This document shows, piece by piece, positions 1 to 10,901 of a stretch of 64,000 nucleotides of DNA; the stretch's first letter is position 1; the number at the start of each line of letters is the position of its first letter. A program made the translations under genes and the position numbers. This DNA is from Shewanella hafniensis. Lineage in GTDB: Bacteria; Pseudomonadota; Gammaproteobacteria; Enterobacterales; Shewanellaceae. A model generated the notes under the pieces. It was not told the DNA's origin. It saw nothing but the letters and a program-made list of their open reading frames with translations, and did no database searches. The DNA lies in NCBI RefSeq assembly GCF_019655335.1, contig NZ_BPFD01000004.1, forward strand, positions 1-64,000. The letters are read 5' to 3'.

Positions 1-40
1 GAGTATTAAATTCAACCAAAGACTTATCTAACTGCAATAA

Positions 41-68
41 AAACGCCCCAATGGTAATTGAGGCGTTT
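41..68 (-). terminator. Rho-independent terminator of cysJIH
   Basis: On the minus strand a hairpin with stem AAACGCC/GGCGTTT is followed by a T-rich tail (TTTTTATT). It lies about 45 bases past the cysH stop codon and would end the cysJIH transcript. Confidence 0.75.
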
Positions 69-110
69 AATATTTTAAATCAATAAGATGACTAAACTTC
101 AATGCGGAAA

Positions 111-893
111 CTAAATTTCGTAGTGCAGACCACACTCACGTTTCAGCCCATTAAAGCGCGTTTCTTCCTCTGTCATGCCTAATTCGAGTGGTTTACTCGA
201 ATGGGTATCCCCCACAGAAACATAGCCTTGGTCCCAAAGTGGGTGGTACGGCAAGTCAAATTGAGTCAGATAGAGGTGCACATCTTTATTCGACCACTCG
301 ATAATCGGCAGTAACTTAAAGCGAGAGCCATGAATCGCCAGTATCGGCAGCGCCTCACGGGTGCTGGCTTGGCTGCGCCTCAGCCCTGCAAACCAAGTAC
401 CGACCTCAAGCTCGGCCAAAGCACGTTGCATAGGCTCAACTTTATTTAAACGGTTGTATTGCTCTAACCCGTCTAACCCTTGCTCCCACAATTGACCAAA
501 GCGTGCCTCTTGCCATGCAGCTGTGATCACTGCTTGATACACTTTTACATTCAGTGACAAACGCTCTGTCAGCTCGTCGATAAACCGATAGGTTTCAGGG
601 AACAAATACCCTGTATCCGTAAGAATAACCGGAATATTCGCCTGTGCCTGACTCACCATATGCAGCATCACAGCGGCTTGAATCCCAAAACTTGACGACA
701 GCGCATGATTACCGGGCAAATAAGTTAAGCCCCATAGCACTCGCTCTTGTGCGCTCAATCCGGCTAAGAACTGATTGATGCGCTCAAGCGCTATCGTTTG
801 CTCGGTCTTGGGCGCACTCAATAGCGCCGTTAACTCGGCCGTGCTGACCACAGTCGGCACTGTATCACTGGTTTTTTGCTCAAGATCAACCAT
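111..893 (-). CDS. cysH: Phosphoadenosine phosphosulfate (PAPS) reductase
   Basis: This cytoplasmic enzyme reduces PAPS to sulfite and adenosine 3',5'-bisphosphate with thioredoxin, the step before sulfite reductase. The 260-residue product has the PP-loop-like [10 protein letters not shown] segment near residue 67 and ends with the ECGLH motif that carries the catalytic cysteine. The adenylyl-sulfate reductase cysteine pairs are not seen, which favours PAPS as substrate. I chose the ATG at 893, which overlaps the cysI stop by 8 bases and so suggests coupled translation; an in-frame ATG at 914 would add seven residues inside cysI. It is the last gene of cysJIH and is followed by a terminator. 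Confidence 0.93.
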   Translation of the reverse strand: MVDLEQKTSDTVPTVVSTAELTALLSAPKTEQTIALERINQFLAGLSAQERVLWGLTYLPGNHALSSSFGIQAAVMLHMVSQAQANIPVILTDTGYLFPETYRFIDELTERLSLNVKVYQAVITAAWQEARFGQLWEQGLDGLEQYNRLNKVEPMQRALAELEVGTWFAGLRRSQASTREALPILAIHGSRFKLLPIIEWSNKDVHLYLTQFDLPYHPLWDQGYVSVGDTHSSKPLELGMTEEETRFNGLKRECGLHYEI

Positions 894-2583
894 GAAAATC
901 CTTAGCGGCATCAATAACCGCCTTCACAACGCCCACGCGGACGGTGAAGTTACCAAAGGTTTCGCCTGCATCACGCTCTACGGCGTAGCGGCCAAACAAG
1001 GTATCCAATTCGGCGAGAATGTCCGCCTCTTGGATATTTTCTCTGTGCATCTTGTTCAGACGAGTCCCTTCAAAACTTGCACCTAAGTACAAGTTATAAC
1101 GGCCCGGCGCTTTACCCACAAGGCCAATTTCAGCGGCAAATGGGCGAGCACAACCGTTAGGACAACCCGTCATACGCACGACAATCGCTTGCTCGCTAAT
1201 GCCGTGTTTTGCCTGCAGCGCATCGATATGATCGATAAACTCAGGGAAATAACGCTCGGCTTCCGCCATCGCTAATGGACACGTCGGCAAAGCCACACAG
1301 GCAATCGAATGACCGCGGGTTTGCGTCAACACTTGGCCCAGTAGTCCGTGTTTGCGGGCTAAGCCTTCAATGGTGGCTTTATCTTCTGCCGCCACACCTG
1401 CGATGATCATGTTTTGATTCGAGGTCATACGGAAATCGCCTTTGTGGATCTTAGCTATTTCACGCAGTCCCGTTTGCAGGGTTTGGCCCGGTAAATCTTT
1501 AATGCGGCCGCTTTCGATAAATAAGGTTAAATGCCATTTACCGTCAACGCCTTCAACCCAACCATAACGGTCGCCGCGATCGCCAATCACAACATCACGC
1601 TTAGGCTCAAACTTCACCCCAGCGCGCAGTTCGACTTCGGCTTTAAACTGCTCATAGCCATGGTCGACGATAGTGTATTTAAGGCGTGAACGTTTACGGT
1701 TAACACGATTACCCCTGTCGCGTTGCACTGTCATGACAGCTTCGGCAAACTTCATCACGTCTTCAGTTTTGATAAAACCAAAGTCGTCAGCCAGACGTGG
1801 GAAAGTCTCCACCTCGCCATGGGTCGAGCCCATGCCGCCGCCAGCGGTTAAGTTAAAGCCAACCAACTCACCGTTTTCAGCAACGGCGATAAAGCCTAAA
1901 TCGTTAGTGTAAACGTCAACATCGTTATCGGGAGGAACCGCAACCGCCATTTTGAACTTACGTGGCAGATAAGTTTTGCCATATACAGGTTCAACGGTTT
2001 CATCTTCGGTCGAAAGTAACTTTTCTTCATCTAACCAAATTTCGGCGTAGGCGCGCGTATGGGGCAACAGATGATCTGACAGTTGTTTCGCCACCGCATA
2101 GGCTTGCTCGTGCAGTTTCGATTCCACCGGATTAGGATTACACATCACGTTACGGTTAACGTCACCACAAGCGGCAATCGAATCCAGCGCTTCACGATCT
2201 AAGTCTTGAATAATGGTCTTCAAGTTACGCTTAGGAATACCGTGGTATTGGAAGGTTTGACGGGTCGTCAAACGAATGCTGTTCGAGCTGGTGAGCATCG
2301 AGGCAATCTTGTCCACACCTAACCATTGCTGCGGAGAACAAATACCGCCAGGTACACGGGCACGCAACATAAAGCTGTATAAAGGTTCGAGTTTTTGCTC
2401 TTTACGTTCGTTACGTAAATCGCGGTCATCCTGCTGATAGAAGCCGTGGAATTTGATCAGCTGCTGATCGCCGTCACTGAAACTGCCGGTTACCGCAGAA
2501 TCTAAGCCTTCTTTGATGGTCCCGCGCAGGTAATCACTGTCGGTCTTTAGGTATTCGTTTAACGCTAACTTTTGCTCACTCAT
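886..2583 (-). CDS. cysI: Sulfite reductase (NADPH) hemoprotein beta subunit
   Basis: CysI carries the siroheme and 4Fe-4S cluster that reduce sulfite to sulfide by six electrons supplied by CysJ. The product is 565 residues, close to E. coli CysI (570). The cluster-binding cysteines appear as ACVALPTC (C-x5-C) and [11 protein letters not shown] (C-x3-C) in the last quarter, together with the two ferredoxin-like siroheme halves. The ATG at 2583 has an upstream AGAGG and gives the family start MSEQKLAL; the open frame extends 48 codons further upstream, but that part overlaps cysJ and looks non-native. The gene lies 97 bases behind cysJ and overlaps cysH. Confidence 0.96.
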   Translation of the reverse strand: MSEQKLALNEYLKTDSDYLRGTIKEGLDSAVTGSFSDGDQQLIKFHGFYQQDDRDLRNERKEQKLEPLYSFMLRARVPGGICSPQQWLGVDKIASMLTSSNSIRLTTRQTFQYHGIPKRNLKTIIQDLDREALDSIAACGDVNRNVMCNPNPVESKLHEQAYAVAKQLSDHLLPHTRAYAEIWLDEEKLLSTEDETVEPVYGKTYLPRKFKMAVAVPPDNDVDVYTNDLGFIAVAENGELVGFNLTAGGGMGSTHGEVETFPRLADDFGFIKTEDVMKFAEAVMTVQRDRGNRVNRKRSRLKYTIVDHGYEQFKAEVELRAGVKFEPKRDVVIGDRGDRYGWVEGVDGKWHLTLFIESGRIKDLPGQTLQTGLREIAKIHKGDFRMTSNQNMIIAGVAAEDKATIEGLARKHGLLGQVLTQTRGHSIACVALPTCPLAMAEAERYFPEFIDHIDALQAKHGISEQAIVVRMTGCPNGCARPFAAEIGLVGKAPGRYNLYLGASFEGTRLNKMHRENIQEADILAELDTLFGRYAVERDAGETFGNFTVRVGVVKAVIDAAKDFHG

Positions 2584-2680
2584 GGAACTGCCTCTTAAAT
2601 TCGGTTCGCTGACTGCACAGGTCATCACGTGTGCAGCTTTGGCTATTCTTATGCGTTTCTTATCTGCGCAACGGTTGAGA

Positions 2681-4480
2681 TTAATACACGTCTTTTTGGT
2701 AACGCTTATCGCTGCGCAGGGTTTCAAAATAGGCTTCCGCAGCTTCGGTATTCAAACCACCGACTTCGACAGCCACCTCAATCAAGGCTTGATGAACATC
2801 CTTTGCCATACGTTCAGCATCACCACAAATGTACAGATGCGCACCGTTTTGCAACCATTGCCACAGGGCTTGGCCTTGCTCTTTAATACGGTGCTGCACA
2901 TATATTTTATGGGCTTGATCGCGCGAGAATGCCACGTCGATACGGCTTAAATCGCCATTTTTCAAATACTGTTGCCACTCAGTTTGATACAAGAAATCCT
3001 GCTCAAAGTGAGGATTGCCGAAGAATAACCAGCTATCGCCTTGGATCCCTTGTGCTACGCGCTCCTGCATAAAGGCACGAAACGGCGCAACACCTGTGCC
3101 AGGGCCAACCATGATCACTGGTGTTTCTGGATTTTCAGGTAAACGGAAATGCTTATTAGGCTCAACATAAACCTTAACCTGAGTGCCTTCCTGCGCAGAG
3201 GCTAAGAAGTGTGACGCGCCGCCAAAACGGGCCGCGCCGTGACGCTCATCTTCCACTAACGCCACGGTTAAATGCACTTCAGTTTCGACTTCGCTTTGGC
3301 TTGAGGCAATTGAATAAAGCCTTGGCGTTAATGGACGCAGTAATTCAAGTAGTTTTGCCGCGCTTAAGGCCACAGCACCATTGGATAACGGATACTGAGT
3401 GACTAAATCGGCAAATTGATGCTTAAGGATAAACTGACGTACTTGTTCTTTATCTTCGCTCAATGCCAGCAGTTCAGCGCTGCCGCTCAGTTCGGCCCAG
3501 GCTTTGACTAATCCAGGGTATAACTGAGTCAGCTCTTTCTTATCGACCAAGGCTTGCTTAAGGGTCAAGGATTCTGTGCCTAGAGTCACTAACTCATCGG
3601 CGGCCAATGACAGACCCGCTAAGACTTCATCGACTAACACTTCGTTATTACTAAACCACACACCGAGGGCATCACCCGCTTGGTAGCTTAGACCTGATTC
3701 GCCAAGGTCAATTTCTACATGGCGCACGTCTCGGTCCGAACCGCGACCGGTAATTTTTTGGCTCACAAGCACTTCAGCGCTATAGGGATTTTGCTTAGTA
3801 AATTCGCTTTCGCCAATCGCTTTAGCGGTGCCGATAGATACCACACTGGCGGACGAGGTTTCGATCAGCGGCTTAACGGCCTCTAACACATCGGCGTGCC
3901 ACTGACCCGCAGCAGCTTCATAGTCCACATCGCATTCAATTAAAGGTAACAGTGATTTAGCACCGAGTGCTGCTAGGCGGGCATCGAAGTCTTTACCGGT
4001 TTGGCAGAAAAATTCATAGCTAGAATCCCCCAATGCCAGCACTGAGTAATGTAAATGGTCTAACTTAGGCGCGCGTTTAGAGGCTAAAAACTTATGTAAT
4101 TCAATCGCATCATCCGGCGCTTCACCTTCACCATGGGTGCTGACCACCAGCAAGAGCACAGTTTCTTGCTTCAATTGGCGAACATTGTATTCGCCCATTG
4201 AAGCCAGATTGACCGCATAACCTTGCGCCTGCGCCTTATCGGCGAGCGCTTTAGCGACACCACGGCCATTACCCGTTTGGCTGCCATAAAGAATCGTCAC
4301 GGTTTGAGCCGCTTGCGCCTCTGCGGCGGGCGCTAATTGGCCAGCATTGGCGGTGGCAGCAAGATAGCCACTCACCCAAGCCAGTTGCACAGCACTTAAC
4401 TCAGAAGTGAGTTGTTTTAGCTTCTCGACTTGTCCTTGAGACAATGGCGAAGCCAGCGATGAAAGTTCTTTTAACAACAT
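2681..4480 (-). CDS. cysJ: Sulfite reductase (NADPH) flavoprotein alpha subunit
   Basis: CysJ passes electrons from NADPH through FAD and FMN to the CysI hemoprotein. The 599-residue protein shows an N-terminal flavodoxin domain ([16 protein letters not shown] near residue 64), a connecting domain with the FAD motif RLYSIASS, and the NADPH-binding [15 protein letters not shown] segment, ending in the usual YQKDVY tail. Length equals that of E. coli CysJ. It is the first gene of cysJIH and diverges from pntA across a 418-base region. CysB control is expected from the family but I could not identify a definite CysB site. Confidence 0.96.
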   Translation of the reverse strand: MLLKELSSLASPLSQGQVEKLKQLTSELSAVQLAWVSGYLAATANAGQLAPAAEAQAAQTVTILYGSQTGNGRGVAKALADKAQAQGYAVNLASMGEYNVRQLKQETVLLLVVSTHGEGEAPDDAIELHKFLASKRAPKLDHLHYSVLALGDSSYEFFCQTGKDFDARLAALGAKSLLPLIECDVDYEAAAGQWHADVLEAVKPLIETSSASVVSIGTAKAIGESEFTKQNPYSAEVLVSQKITGRGSDRDVRHVEIDLGESGLSYQAGDALGVWFSNNEVLVDEVLAGLSLAADELVTLGTESLTLKQALVDKKELTQLYPGLVKAWAELSGSAELLALSEDKEQVRQFILKHQFADLVTQYPLSNGAVALSAAKLLELLRPLTPRLYSIASSQSEVETEVHLTVALVEDERHGAARFGGASHFLASAQEGTQVKVYVEPNKHFRLPENPETPVIMVGPGTGVAPFRAFMQERVAQGIQGDSWLFFGNPHFEQDFLYQTEWQQYLKNGDLSRIDVAFSRDQAHKIYVQHRIKEQGQALWQWLQNGAHLYICGDAERMAKDVHQALIEVAVEVGGLNTEAAEAYFETLRSDKRYQKDVY

Positions 4481-4898
4481 GAGACGGCCCTATGACAGTG
4501 TAATGTCCACAAGCTTATCGCGGTTTAAGAAAAGCAAAAAAGAATAAAATCGGATTTTTAATTCCATTTTGGAATATACAAAGTGCAAAATTTAAGCTAC
4601 AAAAGTGTGCACTGGTTAAAAGTTTTTGATCCGACCAGTGCAGAAACGGCCTGCTTGAGAAATATGCACTTGTGCCAAGCTAAAGTATTGCCACAATGGT
4701 CATGAGCCTGTCGAACAGTAATTTCTGTTGCCCACAGAATAGTTTGTTTTTAAAACAAAAGTGTCCATCCTAGATTGAATGCCCCAACTGGCTCGAATCA
4801 CCAGCTGAGTAAATGCTGGCGATGACAGATTGTGCAGTTGAGTACGATGAAGGAAGCACAGCAGGCACAACGATTATATAAACCATCAGGGAGTAGTC
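4481..4898. promoter_or_regulatory. Divergent cysJ/pntA intergenic region with inverted repeats
   Basis: This 418-base AT-rich region must hold the promoters of cysJIH (leftward) and pntAB (rightward). It has three visible dyads: TTCCA-ttt-TGGAA at about 4562-4574; a perfect 9-base inverted repeat TGCACTGGT/ACCAGTGCA at 4608-4616 and 4634-4642; and TTTGTTTT-T-AAAACAAA at 4743-4759. I see no convincing small gene. Which dyad serves which promoter cannot be told from sequence alone. Confidence 0.5.
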
Positions 4899-6425
4899 AT
4901 GCAGATTGGAATACCGAGAGAAAGTCTCGCCGGTGAAACTAGGGTCGCCGCGACCCCAGCCACCGTTGAGCAGCTTAAAAAACTCGGCTTTGAAGTTGTT
5001 ATTGAGGCCAATGCGGGTCAACTGTCAAGCTTCGATGATGCAGCCTTTGAGGCTGCAGGCGCGAAAGTGACAACTGATGTTTGGCAAGCCGATCTGATTT
5101 TTAAGGTCAATGCGCCAAACGACGCTGAAATCGAACAAATCAAAGACGGAGCAACTGTCGTCAGCTTTATTTGGCCCGCACAAAACCCTGAGCTGGTTGC
5201 GAAGTTAGCTAAACGCAAAATCAACGTGATGGCGATGGACATGGTGCCACGTATCTCCCGTGCCCAGTCACTCGATGCCCTCTCCTCTATGGCCAACATT
5301 GGCGGCTATCGTGCCGTGGTTGAAGCCGCGCATCAATTTGGCCGTTTCTTTACCGGTCAAATTACCGCTGCCGGTAAAGTGCCGCCCGCTAAAGTGCTAG
5401 TGATTGGTGCTGGTGTGGCAGGTCTTGCTGCCATTGGTACTGCAGGTTCGCTTGGCGCCATAGTGCGCGCCTTCGATACCCGCTTAGAAGTGGCCGAGCA
5501 AATTGAGTCTATGGGCGGCCAATTCCTTAAACTGGATTTTGGTAACGAAGAAGGTGGCTCATCGGACGGTTATGCTAAAACCATGTCGGATGAATTTATT
5601 GCCGCCGAAATGGCGCTGTTTGCCGAGCAAGCCAAAGAAGTCGATATCATCATCACCACAGCGCTGATCCCGGGTCGTCCTGCGCCTAAGCTCATCACCA
5701 AAGCTATGGTCGATAGCATGAAGAGCGGCTCAGTGATTGTTGATTTAGCCGCTGCAACGGGTGGTAACTGCGAATACACCCAATCGGGTGAGCTGTTTGT
5801 TACTCCTAACGGCGTAAAAGTGATTGGTTATACCGACCTTCCCGGTCGCTTGCCTGCACAATCGTCACAGCTTTACGGTACTAACTTAGTCAACCTGATG
5901 AAGTTAATGTGTAAAGAAAAAGACGGCACTGCCAGCATCAATTTCGATGATGTGGTCATGCGCAACATGACTGTGATCAAAGAAGGTGAAGTGACCTTCC
6001 CGCCACCACCGATTTCGGTTTCTGCGGCGCCGGCAAAACCTGCCGCGAAAATCGCGCCTAAAGACACCACTCCGAAAGCGCCATCTAAGCTCAAGTACGT
6101 GCTCGCCGCCTTAGGCGCTGCTGGATTTGCAGCCGTGGCATCGGTTGCACCACCTGAGTTCCTGTCGCATTTCACGGTATTCTTGCTGTCCTGCGTCGTC
6201 GGCTATTACGTGGTGTGGAACGTGTCCCACTCACTGCATACGCCTTTGATGTCAGTCACAAACGCGATTTCAGGCATTATCGTGGTCGGCGCCCTGTTGC
6301 AAATCGGTCAGGGTTCAACTTTGGTCACTGTACTGGCGTTTATCGCCGTGCTGATCGCCAGTATTAACATCTTCGGTGGCTTCACCGTCACTCAGCGCAT
6401 GCTGAAGATGTTCCGTAAGGATTAA
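4899..6425 (+). CDS. pntA: NAD(P) transhydrogenase subunit alpha
   Basis: PntA and PntB form the inner-membrane transhydrogenase that uses the proton gradient to reduce NADP+ with NADH. The 508-residue product has an alanine-dehydrogenase-like N-terminal domain, the NAD-binding glycine loop [14 protein letters not shown] near residue 168, a proline/alanine-rich linker around 375-395 and about four membrane segments at the C-terminus (domain II). Length matches E. coli PntA (510). The ATG follows GGGAG at a good distance. pntB starts 11 bases after the stop, so the two genes are one operon. The neighbouring cys operon is a large NADPH consumer, a possible reason for adjacency, though this is inference. 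Confidence 0.97.
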   Translation: MQIGIPRESLAGETRVAATPATVEQLKKLGFEVVIEANAGQLSSFDDAAFEAAGAKVTTDVWQADLIFKVNAPNDAEIEQIKDGATVVSFIWPAQNPELVAKLAKRKINVMAMDMVPRISRAQSLDALSSMANIGGYRAVVEAAHQFGRFFTGQITAAGKVPPAKVLVIGAGVAGLAAIGTAGSLGAIVRAFDTRLEVAEQIESMGGQFLKLDFGNEEGGSSDGYAKTMSDEFIAAEMALFAEQAKEVDIIITTALIPGRPAPKLITKAMVDSMKSGSVIVDLAAATGGNCEYTQSGELFVTPNGVKVIGYTDLPGRLPAQSSQLYGTNLVNLMKLMCKEKDGTASINFDDVVMRNMTVIKEGEVTFPPPPISVSAAPAKPAAKIAPKDTTPKAPSKLKYVLAALGAAGFAAVASVAPPEFLSHFTVFLLSCVVGYYVVWNVSHSLHTPLMSVTNAISGIIVVGALLQIGQGSTLVTVLAFIAVLIASINIFGGFTVTQRMLKMFRKD

Positions 6426-6436
6426 GGGGGTTTAAC

Positions 6437-7921
6437 GTGTCTCAAGGACTGGTAACAGCAGCTTACATTATTGCCGCCATTCTCTTCATCTTCAGTCTCG
6501 CGGGACTGTCGAAGCAAGAGACGGCAAAACACGGCAATTTATTCGGAATCGCTGGTATGGCAATCGCCCTACTGGCTACCATTTTCAACCCTGATACTAA
6601 CGGTATTGCGTGGATCTTAATCGCCATGGTGATTGGCGGCGCGATTGGTATCCGTTTAGCATTAAAAGTCGAAATGACTGAAATGCCTGAACTGGTTGCC
6701 ATCTTGCACAGCTTTGTCGGTATGGCCGCTGTATTGGTGGGCTTTAACAGCTTTATCGACTTGCACCCACAGGAAGTATCGCAAGTCGTCGTGGCTGTCG
6801 GTGGCGATATCAATACGACGCTCGCCGCAGTGCACGATGCCCTAAGTGAAGCAGCAAAAGCTGCCAGCAAAGAGCATCTCACTGGCGCCATGCTTAACAT
6901 TCACTTAGTCGAAGTCTTCCTCGGGATCTTCATCGGTGCGGTCACCTTCACAGGTTCTATCGTGGCCTTTTGTAAGTTACGTGGGCTGATTTCATCAAAA
7001 CCTTTGATGCTGCCACATCGTCACAAATTGAACTTAGTGGCAGTACTCGTGGCCTTCGCCCTACTGGTTTACTTCGTCCAAACGGGCGGCACTATGCCAG
7101 CTCTGCTGTTGATGACGCTGATCGCCTTCGCCTTTGGCTGGCATTTAGTGGCATCCATTGGCGGCGCGGATATGCCAGTGGTGGTGTCTATGCTGAACTC
7201 TTACTCAGGTTGGGCAGCGGCGGCAGCGGGCTTTATGTTGTCGAACGACCTCTTGATTGTGGTCGGCGCATTAGTGGGTTCATCGGGTGCAATTCTGTCT
7301 TACATTATGTGTAAGGCGATGAATCGCTCGTTTATTTCGGTTATCGCAGGTGGCTTTGGCACTGATGGTGTAGCCTCGACAGCCGATGAAGAAATGGGCG
7401 AATACCGTGAAACCAACGCTGAAGATGTGGCGGATATGCTGAAAAATGCCACCTCTGTCATTATCACCCCAGGTTACGGCATGGCAGTGGCACAGGCGCA
7501 ATATCCAGTGGCTGAAATCACTCAAAAGCTACGCGATCGCGGCGTAAAAGTCCGTTTTGGTATCCACCCAGTTGCAGGCCGTCTACCCGGCCATATGAAC
7601 GTACTGCTGGCGGAAGCGAAAGTCCCCTACGATATCGTGCTGGAAATGGACGAAATCAACGAAGACTTTAACGACACCGACGTAGTACTCGTCATTGGTG
7701 CCAACGACACGGTTAACCCTGCAGCAATGGAAGATCCAGGTAGCCCAATCGCAGGCATGCCTGTGCTCGAAGTATGGAAAGCACAAAACGTTATCGGCTT
7801 TAAGCGCTCGATGAACACAGGTTATGCCGGCGTGCAAAACCCACTGTTCTTCAAAGAAAATACCCAAATGCTGTTTGGGGATGCAAAAGCCAGTGTCGAA
7901 GCGATTTTAAAAGCACTTTGA
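6437..7921 (+). CDS. pntB: NAD(P) transhydrogenase subunit beta
   Basis: PntB supplies the remaining membrane helices and the NADP(H)-binding domain III. The 494-residue product begins with hydrophobic helices, contains the conserved [19 protein letters not shown] membrane motif in its middle, and ends with the NADP site marked by [10 protein letters not shown] and [14 protein letters not shown]. It is somewhat longer than the E. coli protein (462), mostly in a loop around residues 118-140. The start is GTG at 6437, preceded by a strong AAGGGGG. A hairpin terminator follows about 60 bases after the stop. Confidence 0.96.
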   Translation: MSQGLVTAAYIIAAILFIFSLAGLSKQETAKHGNLFGIAGMAIALLATIFNPDTNGIAWILIAMVIGGAIGIRLALKVEMTEMPELVAILHSFVGMAAVLVGFNSFIDLHPQEVSQVVVAVGGDINTTLAAVHDALSEAAKAASKEHLTGAMLNIHLVEVFLGIFIGAVTFTGSIVAFCKLRGLISSKPLMLPHRHKLNLVAVLVAFALLVYFVQTGGTMPALLLMTLIAFAFGWHLVASIGGADMPVVVSMLNSYSGWAAAAAGFMLSNDLLIVVGALVGSSGAILSYIMCKAMNRSFISVIAGGFGTDGVASTADEEMGEYRETNAEDVADMLKNATSVIITPGYGMAVAQAQYPVAEITQKLRDRGVKVRFGIHPVAGRLPGHMNVLLAEAKVPYDIVLEMDEINEDFNDTDVVLVIGANDTVNPAAMEDPGSPIAGMPVLEVWKAQNVIGFKRSMNTGYAGVQNPLFFKENTQMLFGDAKASVEAILKAL

Positions 7922-7980
7922 GTCTGATGTAACTTCAGCAGAGTGGCAATCGCTTAGGCGAAACACCCAGTTTCAATGAT

Positions 7981-8004
7981 AAAAGGGAGCTTAGGCTCCC
8001 TTTT
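7981..8004 (+). terminator. Terminator of pntAB
   Basis: A perfect hairpin (AAAAGGGAGC, loop, GCTCCCTTTT) followed by CATTTC sits 60 bases after the pntB stop. A-rich and T-rich flanks make it usable in both directions. Confidence 0.8.
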
Positions 8005-8140
8005 CATTTCACATTTCTTTAAGCCTTTTAAGCTAGTCTCCGCGCCCATAGGATGTGAGGCTTTACATGCCCACAATCCCCATCGTTTTCGCAGGTCAAA
8101 ATGCGAAGTAGAATCTAACGCTATTTAAAGGAAAGAGCGA

Positions 8141-8533
8141 ATGTTGCTTGGACTGTTTATCCTGTCTGGCGTATTAATCAAAGCCTCATTACTCGGGCTT
8201 GGCTGGATATCGATTGCCATCGGCCTCAGTGGGTATCTATTTTGTCGCTGGTTTCATTTCAATTTGGATATCAAACTGATTGGTAAATTTAGACGCCTTT
8301 TCATCACAGCTGCGGCTCTGCATCTTCTGGTCTATATCGGCTTAATCACTAAGCTTTTACTTATCGACAGCTTAGAAGACTTGCCCACATTTCTGATAAG
8401 TCACTTAGTGTTTCACCACATCATCAGCGCCACAATTGCTGCCGTATTAACTTTTATGGCTATTGGTATTTATCTACAGCAACAAAAAATAAAAACGCCT
8501 TACCCGCAGCAACTTAGAAAAGGCGCTAAATGA
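8141..8533 (+). CDS. Small integral membrane protein, function unknown
   Basis: I do not recognise this 130-residue protein. It has about four hydrophobic segments (roughly residues 2-20, 20-36, 50-72 and 88-110) with short loops and a basic C-terminus (QQQKIKTPYPQQLRKGAK). The ATG follows AAAGGAAAGAG, a good ribosome site. It stands alone on the plus strand between pntAB and the esterase gene, with over 200 bases on either side, so it is probably its own transcription unit. Confidence 0.6.
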   Translation: MLLGLFILSGVLIKASLLGLGWISIAIGLSGYLFCRWFHFNLDIKLIGKFRRLFITAAALHLLVYIGLITKLLLIDSLEDLPTFLISHLVFHHIISATIAAVLTFMAIGIYLQQQKIKTPYPQQLRKGAK

Positions 8534-8750
8534 CCTAAATGCCATTTAGACCATAGTTAACCCGTTCACTCTGTTCTATTTTACTTACAATTTATGCTGC
8601 CTGTGCACGCAGACTTATCTTTTCTATTTACGCTGGATCAGTTAAAACCATTCAAGGGAATAGATAATTTTCCTGCAAGTCTCTAAACATCCCCTAACCA
8701 TAACGTAGAAGATTCTCGATAGGCACCTCAGAATCACAAGGATCACCTCA

Positions 8751-10073
8751 ATGGACTGCAAACTGAGATTATATTTAGCCCTTAGACACCAGATTAATCG
8801 CATCGCCTTGTTAGCGTGCATTTTCCTTATCTCACCAGTTCAGGCTGAGAATAGTCCGACTCACACAATGCCAGTATCCGAGAGAAGCAACTTAGTTTAC
8901 GGTCAAAGTTTTACCCATAACTCCAATCTATATAACGCCGAACGTCGCTATATGGTGGCGCTGCCTGAACGCTATCACGCGACCCAACGTCAGTATCCGG
9001 TGCTCTATATCATCGATGGAGATTTTCAATTTCGCCACGTATCAGCAGCGGTCAACAATCTCGCCCGCGTCGGTAAAATCCCACCAATGATAGTGGTCGG
9101 AATCGCATTGCAAGGCCAAGCAGATTATATAAAAAGCACCACGTGGGCGGCAGAGGATAATCCAGAATATGGTGGTGCAGCTTTGTTGCAGAGTTATTTA
9201 GCTCAGGAGCTCATTCCTTTAATCAATCAGCAATTTCGCACTTCAGGTAACAATGCCTTGGCAGGATATTCTCTTGGGGGCTTATTCACCTTGTATAGCA
9301 TGATGCAGCAGAATACGCCCTTTAACGCCTATCTTGCCATGAGCCCAAGCGTTTGGTTCGACAACTACAGCAGCAACGCCCTATTCACTCAATATCTCAA
9401 ACAAAAACAGCAGGACAAATCTAAGCTGCCGCCCTTGTTTTTATCTGTAGCCAACGAACAAGGTATGGGCGTGGTGGAGATGGTCGATGCGATTAACCCC
9501 ATAGCAAGCGAGTTAGTTGCAAATCAACAGTGGCGTTGGCAGTTCCAACAGTTTCCGGATGAAAACCACTACACTACAGCGATGCCTGCACTATTGGATG
9601 CTCTGGCTTTTCTTTCACCCCAGTATTTTATCGACCTTGATGAGCTAGTGAAATTGCCAAAGTACGCCGATGTATTCGATTTATTTGCCGCTAAACAACA
9701 AACTTGGGCAGGATTTCAACTCGAATGGTTACAGGCTTATACCTTCGCTAAATATGTGTTTATTTCAAAACAAGAAGGGCAAATTGATCAACTCCTAAAA
9801 GATGCCAAACAGCAATTACCAGCATCTTATACCGAATTATGTATTGGGCTCGCGAAAGTCTTTATTTATAAACAACAGGCTGATAAAGCGCAGCAAATAT
9901 TACTCAGTGCAAAAACAGAAGGTGAGCTAAGCGCCGATTGGCAGCAACAGATGAGCCTAAGCTATGCCGCACTCGGTAATAAAGATGCTGCTCTAAAAGC
10001 GCATCAACGCGCACTCTTCCTCGCGAAATCACAAGGTTTAGAAAGTTGGGAATGGTGGGAACTGGCACCTTAG
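8751..10073 (+). CDS. Secreted alpha/beta hydrolase (esterase D/IroE type) with C-terminal repeats
   Basis: The 440-residue product has an N-terminal signal segment (hydrophobic stretch about 18-32, cleavage likely after PVQA) and a putative-esterase domain of the family that includes ferric enterobactin esterases. The nucleophile elbow GYSLGGLF is near residue 173; YIIDGDFQ and DENHYTT fit the oxyanion strand and catalytic histidine region. After residue about 290 the sequence becomes alpha-helical with TPR-like features (Ala/Gln-rich pairs of helices). The substrate is unknown; siderophore or acyl-ester hydrolysis are possibilities. The ATG follows AAGGATCACCTCA. A very stable hairpin follows the stop. 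Confidence 0.75.
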   Translation: MDCKLRLYLALRHQINRIALLACIFLISPVQAENSPTHTMPVSERSNLVYGQSFTHNSNLYNAERRYMVALPERYHATQRQYPVLYIIDGDFQFRHVSAAVNNLARVGKIPPMIVVGIALQGQADYIKSTTWAAEDNPEYGGAALLQSYLAQELIPLINQQFRTSGNNALAGYSLGGLFTLYSMMQQNTPFNAYLAMSPSVWFDNYSSNALFTQYLKQKQQDKSKLPPLFLSVANEQGMGVVEMVDAINPIASELVANQQWRWQFQQFPDENHYTTAMPALLDALAFLSPQYFIDLDELVKLPKYADVFDLFAAKQQTWAGFQLEWLQAYTFAKYVFISKQEGQIDQLLKDAKQQLPASYTELCIGLAKVFIYKQQADKAQQILLSAKTEGELSADWQQQMSLSYAALGNKDAALKAHQRALFLAKSQGLESWEWWELAP

Positions 10074-10089
10074 CGCATGCAAATACTTC

Positions 10090-10129
10090 AAGCACAGTTA
10101 AAGGGCAAACGTGCCCTTTAACTGTGCTT
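10090..10129. terminator. 18-bp perfect hairpin between convergent genes
   Basis: Positions 10090-10107 and 10112-10129 are perfect reverse complements, with a four-base loop AACG. It begins 17 bases after the esterase stop and 32 bases before the end of the leftward gene. Neither side has a T-run, so termination in the classic way is not certain; an mRNA 3'-end stabiliser is an alternative. Confidence 0.5.
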
Positions 10130-10160
10130 AGCTAAGGCCAACATCGACTTTATAAATGGA

Positions 10161-10745
10161 TTAATCTACAGCAATGTCGTTATCGTTAAGCTCTTTTGAC
10201 AGGGTTTCATAATTCGTTTTAAGCTTCGGCAAGGTATCTTCTTGGATCTTACTCAGTAAATTTTGTAGCAGGCCCTTGCCGTAGGAAACACTGTAGTGGC
10301 GGGTTTCAATATTACTGATGATCTGCTCAGACTCTAAATAAAAACGACGAATATCGGACAAGATATGACTCGGCGTCTCTAGGGCATTGGCTGAATAGCG
10401 CATATTATCCCAAACAAACAGTCCCATTTGCGGGCGCATTTTCACTAAGCTATTACCGCTCACCGTTTCAACCATGTCGACATAACGGCTCAAAGTGGCC
10501 ACGTTATCACTCACTTCATCATAGAGCGCATGGCGCAGATGATAGTTGTTTTGCATATTACTTAAGTTATCGAACTTAATCGCCTGCGATAAACCTTCTT
10601 GCGCGGCTAAATACACCCCGACAACCGTCGCAATGATCATAAAGACCTGACTCACCCAAAAACTGGTTTTGATGAGCTCTGTATTATCGAGCTTGATGTT
10701 ACGTTTGGGAGCATCGGCGGCATTAGGGCTAGGGTTCATGTCCAT
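10161..10745 (-). CDS. Single-pass membrane protein, function unknown
   Basis: The 194-residue protein has a short cytoplasmic N-terminus, one hydrophobic segment around residues 29-47 (FWVSQVFMIIATVVGVYLAA) and a long, mostly helical, probably periplasmic domain rich in charged residues. No enzyme motif is visible. It resembles the sensor portion of a receptor without an output domain, but that is only an impression. The start is ATG at 10745. It faces the esterase gene and lies downstream of the TetR gene, separated from it by a terminator. Confidence 0.6.
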   Translation of the reverse strand: MDMNPSPNAADAPKRNIKLDNTELIKTSFWVSQVFMIIATVVGVYLAAQEGLSQAIKFDNLSNMQNNYHLRHALYDEVSDNVATLSRYVDMVETVSGNSLVKMRPQMGLFVWDNMRYSANALETPSHILSDIRRFYLESEQIISNIETRHYSVSYGKGLLQNLLSKIQEDTLPKLKTNYETLSKELNDNDIAVD

Positions 10746-10854
10746 ATGTGTATCCTGTCAAATCAAGAGTAAAAAGCGGTATAACGCAATAAAGGGCCTA
10801 TCTTACATGACAAAAGAATGAGTTTCCTCAGTAAAAATCACGATTTTCCCCCAT

Positions 10855-10876
10855 AAAAAAGGAGCCATCGGGCTCC
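10855..10876 (-). terminator. Terminator of the TetR-family gene
   Basis: On the minus strand GGAGCC-CGAT-GGCTCC is followed directly by six Ts. It lies 25 bases after the stop of the regulator gene. Confidence 0.8.
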
Positions 10877-10901
10877 ATTTTTATATTTGTTGGTCAGTCT
10901 T

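Noticed and set aside
2582..2950. 122-codon plus-strand frame across the cysI/cysJ junction
   Set aside because: It is antisense to well-supported cysI and cysJ coding sequence and has no independent signals.
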